The position numbers and the translations under genes are program-made. Shown here piece by piece: positions 53,420-59,309 of a DNA stretch of 59,309 nt; within the stretch, counting starts at the first letter, position 1, and each line of letters starts with the position of its first letter. The DNA lies in assembly GCA_027037055.1 (NCBI GenBank), contig JALWBR010000046.1, forward strand, positions 1-59,309. The letters run 5' to 3'. Below the pieces are notes generated by a model. It did no database searches. It was not told the DNA's origin and was given only the letters and a program-made list of their open reading frames with translations. The stretch is from Aquificales bacterium. GTDB lineage: Bacteria > Aquificota > Aquificia > Aquificales > Aquificaceae.

Positions 53420-55393
53420 TTAAACCACTTCTATTATTAGATTATTGTATTTATCAACTGTAAGCTTATAGCCGGGTGGTACAACGGTTGTTGAAGAGTA
53501 TTCAACTATTACCGCAGGTCCTTCCAAATAGGTTCCGTGATTCAGTTTTTCCCTGTTATATATGGGTGTATCAATCCATTCATGATTGAAGAAAACCTTT
53601 CTTTTAAATAGGAAGGCATCCTTTAAGGTGTCCTTCCTTTCAAATTCCTTGAAGGACGGTTTTTCCGTCGTTCCTATCACCCTGACCCTTATATTAACGA
53701 TTTCTACCTTTCTGTCTTCCATTTTATAGCCGTAAAGCCTTTCATACTCCCTTTCAAAATCAATCCTCGGATTTTCCCCAGACCATCTGACTATTAATTC
53801 ATAAGATTGACCTGCATATCTCATATCCAAGAGTCTTTCCGTAAGTATATTCTTTTCCTCTATCCCTTCCTTTAATAAGTCCTCTATTCCTTTCTTTTCA
53901 AGCATAAGGAACATTTCACCTATATGTTCAACAGATGTTTCCTCCGCATCAAGCATTACGGTTGTGGAGTAATCCCTTATAAAATCCGTTGTAATAAGCC
54001 CTATTGCTGACAATAAACCCGGATTTCTCGGAACAAGTATCTTTTTTATATTCATAAGCTCCGCCACATAGCATGCATGCATACCCCCTGCACCTCCGAA
54101 GGAAACAAGTGTAAAATCCGCAGGATCGTAACCCCTTTCAACGGATATAACCCTTACAGCCTTTGACATGTTTGTGTTTGCCACGGACACTATACCCCAT
54201 GCAAGCTCCGTAGGTTCCATATCCTTTTCCTTCGCAAGTTTATCTATAAACTCCCTACTTCTTTCCGGATAGATATTCATTTTTCCGCCCAAGAAGAACT
54301 CGGGTACAAGTCTGTTAAGATAGAGGTTTGCATCGGTTACCGCTACCTTTTCCCCTTTTCCGTAACATGCTGGTCCTGGATCCGCACCGACGCTTTCTGG
54401 TCCTACCCTTAAGGCTCCGCCCTCATCAAAGTATGCTACCGATCCTCCGCCCGCTCCTACCGTGTGAATGTCAATGGATAGCACCTTCATAGTAAAATTG
54501 CCCACGCTTATGTCCGTTGTTATGGAAGGTCTGTTATCCCTTATAAGGGACACATCTGTGGATGTTCCTCCCATATCAAAGGTTATAAGGTTTTTAAAAC
54601 CTGCCAGCTTACCTATATAATTGGCTCCTATAACACCTCCCGCTGGTCCCGACAGAACGGTTTTTACCGGCTCTTTAAGGGTCAATTCAAGGGGCGAAAT
54701 CCCGCCGTTAGAATGCATTATATTTATCCTTACATCCTTACCGAGACAATTTTTTATATCCGCAAAGTACTTTGAGATTATGGGTATTACACATGCATTG
54801 GCAACTGTTGTTATGGTCCTTTCATACTCTCTGAACTCTCCGAGGATCTCGTGGGATAGAGATACATGTATATCAAGCTCAGCCAAAGCCTTTCCTATCC
54901 TTTTCTCATGTTCCGGATTTGCGTATGAGTGCAACAAACATATCGCTACAGCTTCCGCCCCTTTTTCTCTTATCCACCTTTTAATATGCTCAAGCTCATC
55001 CCTTTCAATATCCTTAATTATTTCTCCCTTATAATCAATCCTGCAGTCTATTCCTATCCTCATTTCCCTCGGTACTGGTACTTTGCCCTTTCTGTAGTGA
55101 AGGTTATAGAGTTCTTTCCTGTTTTGCCTTCCTATCTCTATAACATCCTCAAAACCCTTGTTCGTTACCAATACGGTTTTTGCTACCTTGCCTTCCAACA
55201 GGGCATTTGTTGCAACCGTCGTCCCGTGTATAAGAATTATTCCGGATGTGGCAGACAGATCACTAAGGCCTTTGCATATAGCAAGGGATGGATTTTTCGG
55301 AGTTGAAGGTATTTTATATATTCTTAATTCATTACCATCAAATAAAACAAAATCGGTAAAGGTTCCTCCTGTATCAACACCTACTATTTTCAT
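53420..55393 (-). CDS. Hydantoinase A-family ATPase (HyuA/oxoprolinase-like)
   Basis: A 657-residue protein of the hydantoinase A / 5-oxoprolinase / acetone carboxylase beta family, whose members couple ATP to ring opening or carboxylation. The N-terminal [33 protein letters not shown] and [14 protein letters not shown]-like ([12 protein letters not shown]) motifs are present. The start is ATG at 55393, overlapping the stop of the small Cys-rich gene (ATGA). The usual partner HyuB is absent from the neighbourhood; the gene sits between feoB and leuS. Substrate unknown. Confidence 0.85.
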   Translation of the reverse strand: MKIVGVDTGGTFTDFVLFDGNELRIYKIPSTPKNPSLAICKGLSDLSATSGIILIHGTTVATNALLEGKVAKTVLVTNKGFEDVIEIGRQNRKELYNLHYRKGKVPVPREMRIGIDCRIDYKGEIIKDIERDELEHIKRWIREKGAEAVAICLLHSYANPEHEKRIGKALAELDIHVSLSHEILGEFREYERTITTVANACVIPIISKYFADIKNCLGKDVRINIMHSNGGISPLELTLKEPVKTVLSGPAGGVIGANYIGKLAGFKNLITFDMGGTSTDVSLIRDNRPSITTDISVGNFTMKVLSIDIHTVGAGGGSVAYFDEGGALRVGPESVGADPGPACYGKGEKVAVTDANLYLNRLVPEFFLGGKMNIYPERSREFIDKLAKEKDMEPTELAWGIVSVANTNMSKAVRVISVERGYDPADFTLVSFGGAGGMHACYVAELMNIKKILVPRNPGLLSAIGLITTDFIRDYSTTVMLDAEETSVEHIGEMFLMLEKKGIEDLLKEGIEEKNILTERLLDMRYAGQSYELIVRWSGENPRIDFEREYERLYGYKMEDRKVEIVNIRVRVIGTTEKPSFKEFERKDTLKDAFLFKRKVFFNHEWIDTPIYNREKLNHGTYLEGPAVIVEYSSTTVVPPGYKLTVDKYNNLIIEVV

Positions 55394-55491
55394 TGACCGC
55401 AACAATCACCCTTTGACTTCTTTCTTGTTGACCTGTAAACCAGAAAAGCTCCCAAGATACCTATAAGCAGTAGGAAAATAATTTCATCCAA
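55390..55491 (-). CDS. FeoB-associated Cys-rich membrane peptide
   Basis: A 33-residue protein starting with TTG at 55491: one membrane helix (about 4-19) and a basic tail ending KGDCCGQ. It overlaps the end of feoB and, by ATGA, the start of hyuA. Size, position and Cys pair match the FeoB-associated Cys-rich peptides seen after feoB in other bacteria. No separate ribosome site is clear; coupling to feoB is likely. Confidence 0.75.
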   Translation of the reverse strand: MDEIIFLLLIGILGAFLVYRSTRKKSKGDCCGQ

Positions 55492-57547
55492 TTAACTTAC
55501 CCCCCTGATATGTCAAAAAGGCAACCGCCCATGCTACAACAAAGCTGTAAACTAAGAAGATAAGGGAATACTTTATTCCTATCTCCCTTGCCATGGTTGC
55601 AACGGTACCAAGGCACGATGTGTATATAAGTATAAATATCATAAAAGAGAGGGCGGACAGAGGGGTGAAAGAGTTTTTTATTACAGCTCTGAGGGATTTA
55701 TCTTCTTCCTCTTCAACTTCTGCAATACTTAGTGAAGGACTAAAAACGCCTACTATTCCATCCTTAAGGGCATTGCCGAAACCCTTTATGAGTTCAACTC
55801 CTTTCTGGGAAAGATCTTCCTTTTCATACTCTTTTTCCTCTTCTCCTGCATAAATTGTACCCATTGATCCTATTACCACTTCCCTCGCAAGGAAGGCGGG
55901 TATTAAGGATGTGGTAGCCTTCCAATCGTCTATTCCTATGGGTGAAAAAACCGGGACGAGGACCCTTCCTATCTTTGAGGCTACACTCTTTGACATGTCC
56001 TCACCGGGCGGTATATTTATGAGTAACCATATAAGTATGGATGTACCGAATATAAGGGTTCCAGCCCTGTAAAGAAAATCCTTTACATGTATCCATACTA
56101 TGGTAAGTACCGAAAATAAGGGGGGAAACCTGTAGGGCGGAAGCTCCATGACAAAATGGGAAATGGTTTCTTTAATGAAGAATTTTCTTAATATGAATGC
56201 TGTTATAACTCCTACAACAATTCCTATGAGGTAAAGGGAACCTATTACAAGGGCGGGTCTTTCAAAGAACAGGACCGCAAAAAAGGAAAATACTACAAGC
56301 CTTGCAGGACATGACATGAAGGGTATCATGCTTATAACTATCAATTTTTCCTTCAGGCTCGTTGCGGTTCGTGTTGCTACTATGGCGGGTACATTGCAAC
56401 CGAATGCTAACATGATGGGTATAACATGTTTACCGTGAAGGCCAAGCTTATGCATTACCCTATCCGCCAGAAAGGCTATCCTCGGTAGATATCCAGACAT
56501 TTCAAGGTAGGTGAGGAGAAAGTAGATAACACCTATGAGCGGAACAAAGGTGAGAACAAAACCCACACCGCCCACCACAGCCTCGCTGAAAAAATCCATG
56601 AGCCACACTGGAGCATTGACCGATAAAAGCAGGTTTATAATCAAAGCACCTACGAACTCATTTATTGCAAAGTCAACCCAGTCTACGAAAGGTGTTGAGA
56701 AATCAAAGGCTATTTTAAACATCAGGAATATTATTACGACCAAGGAAATTATTCCCATAAATGGATGGAGAATTATCTTATCTATGGTATCCGTGATATC
56801 CTTGTAATGTTCACCCTTCCTTTTAAAGACCTCATGGAATAAACCATTTGCAAAGGCATATCTCTCATCTCTTATTATGTCTTCTATGTTTTTACCGTAC
56901 AACTTTTCAAACTTTTCCCTTACTTCTCTGTATTTTTCGGAGGAAATGATAAGTTCAAGGGTTTCCCTTGTTGTTTTGTTCTCTTCCGATTTTATTTTAT
57001 CAATGACTTTTTGGAGCTCATCGGAGTAATTAAGCTTAGGTTTTTTCTCCGCTGAGATAGCATCTATGATGGCGGGAAGTATATTATGTACACCTTTACC
57101 TTTATTACCTATGGTTTTTACTATGTTAACATTTAGAAGCTCAGCCATTTTTTCTGTGTCTATCTCTATTCCCATCTTGTCCGCTTCATCAATCATGTTA
57201 AGAACTATGACCGTCGGTATTTCAAACTCCAGTAGCTCTACTGTAAGATTCAGTGCCCTTTCAAGATTCGTAGCTTCAACGATGTTGACAATAACATCCG
57301 GTTTTTCCTTTTTCAAAAAATTAACCGCTATTTTTTCGTCTTCAGAAAGGGGTTCAAGGGTATATATGCCGGGTAGATCAATTATCTTTATTGTGTAACC
57401 GCTGAATTTTACTGTTGCTTCCTTTTTCTCTACTGTGGTGCCTGGCCAGTTTCCTACCTTAAGGTTTAACCCTGCAAGTCTGTTAATGATGGTGGTTTTT
57501 CCTACATTGGGATTTCCTGCAAAGGCTACCTTTATCAGAGATTGCAT
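55484..57547 (-). CDS. feoB: Ferrous iron transporter FeoB
   Basis: Inner-membrane Fe(II) transporter of 687 residues. The N-terminal GTPase domain has G1 GNPNVGKTT (11-19), the DLPGIYTL switch and NMIDEAD (G4 position), followed by the helical GDI-like domain (about 170-265). The membrane part has two Gate motifs with CNVPAI and FMSCPARL. FeoA is immediately upstream (1-base overlap region) and a Cys-rich peptide downstream, completing a small feo operon. Confidence 0.96.
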   Translation of the reverse strand: MQSLIKVAFAGNPNVGKTTIINRLAGLNLKVGNWPGTTVEKKEATVKFSGYTIKIIDLPGIYTLEPLSEDEKIAVNFLKKEKPDVIVNIVEATNLERALNLTVELLEFEIPTVIVLNMIDEADKMGIEIDTEKMAELLNVNIVKTIGNKGKGVHNILPAIIDAISAEKKPKLNYSDELQKVIDKIKSEENKTTRETLELIISSEKYREVREKFEKLYGKNIEDIIRDERYAFANGLFHEVFKRKGEHYKDITDTIDKIILHPFMGIISLVVIIFLMFKIAFDFSTPFVDWVDFAINEFVGALIINLLLSVNAPVWLMDFFSEAVVGGVGFVLTFVPLIGVIYFLLTYLEMSGYLPRIAFLADRVMHKLGLHGKHVIPIMLAFGCNVPAIVATRTATSLKEKLIVISMIPFMSCPARLVVFSFFAVLFFERPALVIGSLYLIGIVVGVITAFILRKFFIKETISHFVMELPPYRFPPLFSVLTIVWIHVKDFLYRAGTLIFGTSILIWLLINIPPGEDMSKSVASKIGRVLVPVFSPIGIDDWKATTSLIPAFLAREVVIGSMGTIYAGEEEKEYEKEDLSQKGVELIKGFGNALKDGIVGVFSPSLSIAEVEEEEDKSLRAVIKNSFTPLSALSFMIFILIYTSCLGTVATMAREIGIKYSLIFLVYSFVVAWAVAFLTYQGGKLIG

Positions 57548-57768
57548 TATCCCTTAACTTTTATATATTCCGCAAGCTTTTTATCAAGAACCACCCTTAA
57601 AGAATTTATCTTTATAACAAGATTCCTACCGCTTTTCATTAAAAGTTTAACCCTCTTACCCTTTTTTATACCCATGGCTTCAAGTCTTTTAACCAACGGA
57701 CTGCCATTATTGGTTATCTCAACTATTTCAACCTCACTACCCGTTTTTACATTTCCCATGCATTCCAT
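57547..57768 (-). CDS. feoA: FeoA-domain protein
   Basis: A 73-residue SH3-like protein that assists FeoB. Motifs: ALMGI-type core (LEAMGIKKGKRVKLL) and a C-terminal beta stretch. Two ATGs are possible, 57768 and 57759; the first has GAGGTGG at a suitable distance. Its stop abuts the feoB start. It heads the long minus-strand run that extends to 50445. Confidence 0.92.
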   Translation of the reverse strand: MECMGNVKTGSEVEIVEITNNGSPLVKRLEAMGIKKGKRVKLLMKSGRNLVIKINSLRVVLDKKLAEYIKVKG

Positions 57769-57792
57769 GACCTTACCACCTCAGTTGAGATT

Positions 57793-57821
57793 AAGATACA
57801 ATATCAATTGAAGTTTGTCAA
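57793..57821 (-). promoter_or_regulatory. Promoter of the feoAB operon, with internal palindrome
   Basis: Minus strand: TTGACA (57821-57816), 17 bases, then TATCTT (57798-57793), about 25 bases before feoA. The spacer contains the palindrome TCAATTGA (57804-57811), a possible operator for an iron regulator; it does not match a classical Fur box. The promoter is seen; its control is inference. Confidence 0.62.
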
Positions 57822-57850
57822 TGTGAGATAAGACATAAAAATAACCCGTA

Positions 57851-58717
57851 TTAAGTTTTTTCCATAAAATCCCTGACAAGCTCTTCCGCCCTTCTTTGAC
57901 TATACTTGTAATATGTATCTATGGTAAGTCTTACATTTGAGTGACCCGCAAACTCTTTAACTACTTCTGCAGGAAATCCTTGATTTACAAGATTGGTTAT
58001 ATAAGTGTGTCTGAAACTGTGAATACTGAAATCAATATTCAATCTCTTTGATAACCTGTCCGTATAAACTTGAAGAATACCCCTCTTTATCCTGAAGTTG
58101 TCTTCAAAGTTTTCTATCCATTTAAGTAATTTATTTGTTGCATTGTATGTTTCCTGTTTTGAAGCCCCTAATATTGGGACGAGCCTCCCTTTATACCTTT
58201 TGGTCATATGAGGTTCAAGTTTTATCCACAGAATACCGCTTTTATCCAGATAAAAACACTTTTGGTTAAGTGATTCAAACTCTATGAGTCTTATTCCGCT
58301 GTATAAAAAGAGGGTGTATATTTTTTCATATTTTTTACCTTTGACCGCATTCATTATGTTTTCTACCTCTTCTTTTGTTAAAGCCCTCGGATAAACGGGT
58401 GTTTTCCTTACATTAATTTCTTCCCTTACATCTTCTATGGCTTTTTCCAATTCAACATAAAGATCCTTGTCTATATAATTCCTTTTGTGTAAGAATTTGA
58501 AAAAATGTTTTGCAGCGGATAGATGGGCTAAGATGGAAGAAGGTTTAAGATTTGTATTGTCAATATATTTGTAGATAGCTGTCGGATTCAAATCCTCTAT
58601 ACTGTTTAAACCTGTTGTATTTATAAACTTTTTCATGTGCCTTACATAGGAGTCAATAGTTTTTTGACCTTTTGTCTTCTCAAGATTTTTCTTCCAGGCA
58701 TCTATAAGCCTATCCAT
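57851..58717 (-). CDS. Tyrosine recombinase / integrase (XerD-like)
   Basis: A 288-residue site-specific recombinase. An N-terminal SAM-like core-binding domain (about 5-95) precedes the catalytic domain with Arg143 (SGIRLIEFE), a beta-hairpin Lys (about 173-176), His233-x-x-Arg236 (HSFRH), His259 (AGHS) and Tyr269/270. All catalytic residues are present, so it should be active. Its start lies within the last bases of the upstream HTH/coiled-coil gene (8-base overlap). This suggests an integrated element rather than the chromosome-dimer XerC/D system. Confidence 0.88.
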   Translation of the reverse strand: MDRLIDAWKKNLEKTKGQKTIDSYVRHMKKFINTTGLNSIEDLNPTAIYKYIDNTNLKPSSILAHLSAAKHFFKFLHKRNYIDKDLYVELEKAIEDVREEINVRKTPVYPRALTKEEVENIMNAVKGKKYEKIYTLFLYSGIRLIEFESLNQKCFYLDKSGILWIKLEPHMTKRYKGRLVPILGASKQETYNATNKLLKWIENFEDNFRIKRGILQVYTDRLSKRLNIDFSIHSFRHTYITNLVNQGFPAEVVKEFAGHSNVRLTIDTYYKYSQRRAEELVRDFMEKT

Positions 58718-59309
58718 TTCCTTCTCCGAGCTTTGATTTTAACTTCTCTATCTCCATATCCTTATTCAATATATCACGATCCTTTTCCAATATAACCCTT
58801 TGTATTTCAATGTCTTTTGAGGCTAATTCGTGTTCATACTGCCTTAGCTTTGTTTCAAGTGTTTTAATTTCCTCTTTAAGATGCTTGAGTTCTTCTTTAA
58901 GCGACTCAACCTCCGCCTTTTTTTCGTCAAGATTTTTTATCAGCTGTTCCTTTTCCCTTTTAAGAAAATCTATTTCTCTTTCCTTTACTGCAAGCAAGGT
59001 TGATAGACTTGATATCTCATGAAAAAGTTCTTCTTTTTGAATATCTTGCAATCTCTGTATTTCTATGTAGGTGGCTATGAGATTACCTTCAAATTCACCT
59101 TTAAGTTTTTCAATAGTTTCCTTAAGCTGGGCTTCCCTTTCTTCTTTCTTCTGATTACTCTTTATTATGTGCTCGTATTCATCAGGTGATATGTAAACAT
59201 ACCATATACCGTCTTCTTCCTTTGCCCCCTCAAGCACACCAGCCCTTATCCTGTTCTTTACCGTATTAAGGGAAACACCTATAAGCTGTGCATATTCACT
59301 TGCCTTCAT
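58710..59309 (-). CDS. HTH (excisionase-like) protein with long coiled coil
   Basis: A 199-residue protein: an N-terminal helix-turn-helix of the MerR/excisionase type (residues 1-50: MKASEYAQLIGVSLNTVKNR, then GIWYVYISPDEYE), then an almost continuous coiled coil (about 53-195) rich in Glu, Lys and Leu. It starts at the very edge of the window, so it may begin earlier. It overlaps the recombinase gene by 8 bases and is probably its regulator or directionality partner; the long coiled coil is unusual for that role. Confidence 0.78.
   Translation of the reverse strand: MKASEYAQLIGVSLNTVKNRIRAGVLEGAKEEDGIWYVYISPDEYEHIIKSNQKKEEREAQLKETIEKLKGEFEGNLIATYIEIQRLQDIQKEELFHEISSLSTLLAVKEREIDFLKREKEQLIKNLDEKKAEVESLKEELKHLKEEIKTLETKLRQYEHELASKDIEIQRVILEKDRDILNKDMEIEKLKSKLGEGNG

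Noticed and set aside
57851-59309. Calling the right edge a prophage
   Set aside because: Only a recombinase and an HTH/coiled-coil gene are visible; no structural or replication phage gene is in the window.
1-59309. CRISPR arrays, rRNA genes and intact IS elements
   Set aside because: I saw no regular spaced repeats, no rRNA-like sequence and no intact transposase frame in the window.

Overview
The window looks like chromosome of a thermophilic Aquificota (order Aquificales). The strongest sign is a leucyl-tRNA synthetase gene (51606-53408) that stops before the KMSKS/anticodon half; the alpha/beta split LeuRS is the arrangement described for Aquifex. Other signs agree: a low-to-mid GC sequence (near 40% by eye) rich in AGG/AGA and ATA codons, a very compact layout, and a Gram-negative envelope set (lptA, lptC, kdsC, lnt, OMP). 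There is no rRNA, no CRISPR array and no intact insertion sequence. No gene-free stretch exceeds 300 bases; the longest (15718-15987, about 270 bases) and the rel/mreB gap (about 180 bases) both hold structure described below.

Layout, left to right. 1-6367: serA (cut by the left edge), murJ, trpA, a thioredoxin-like lipoprotein, aspC, then moaE-moaA. 6354-20393: proS, a Lon-family protease with gltX, unknown genes, three tRNA genes (Gly-GCC, Cys-GCA, Glu-UUC), thrB, a radical SAM/HhH protein with a DsrE-like protein, a DUF411 protein, a class IV aminotransferase, secD, an unknown gene and an M23 peptidase. 20463-31691: a flippase-like protein with lnt, rel, the shape operon mreB-mreC-mreD-mrdA followed by mrp and an IscS-like gene, then folK. 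31729-39349: a flavin oxygenase, proC, pgeF, a KaiC-like ATPase and purH on the plus strand, facing yajC-HU-lptA-lptC-kdsC-nfi on the minus strand.

39370-50451 is a transport and signalling region: FUN14, an NSS transporter with its tiny MetS subunit, tsaB, and then two divergent transcription units. One holds a metallo-beta-lactamase phosphodiesterase-like protein and a GAF/HD-GYP protein. The other is a tightly overlapping chain: secreted subtilase, CHASE2 nucleotide cyclase, SH3 protein, M48 protease and beta-barrel OMP. 50445-57768 is one long minus-strand run: feoA-feoB-small Cys-rich protein-hyuA-leuS alpha-deacetylase-small membrane protein, behind a good promoter. The right edge carries a tyrosine recombinase translationally coupled to an HTH/coiled-coil protein, a probable mobile or accessory module.

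Most notable points: (1) the IscS-like protein lacks its PLP lysine (Leu) and two other cofactor contacts, while the Mrp gene beside it lacks the second Cys of its cluster-binding CxxC; (2) all ten convergent gene pairs overlap at their 3' ends by 4-41 bases, leaving no room for ordinary intergenic terminators; (3) a nested-hairpin element between rel and mreB is either a leader RNA or the right-end relic of an IS200/IS605 element; (4) the tail of a lost surface-protein gene remains near tRNA-Glu; (5) a tRNA-Glu gene with a perfect promoter seems to drive three downstream protein genes.
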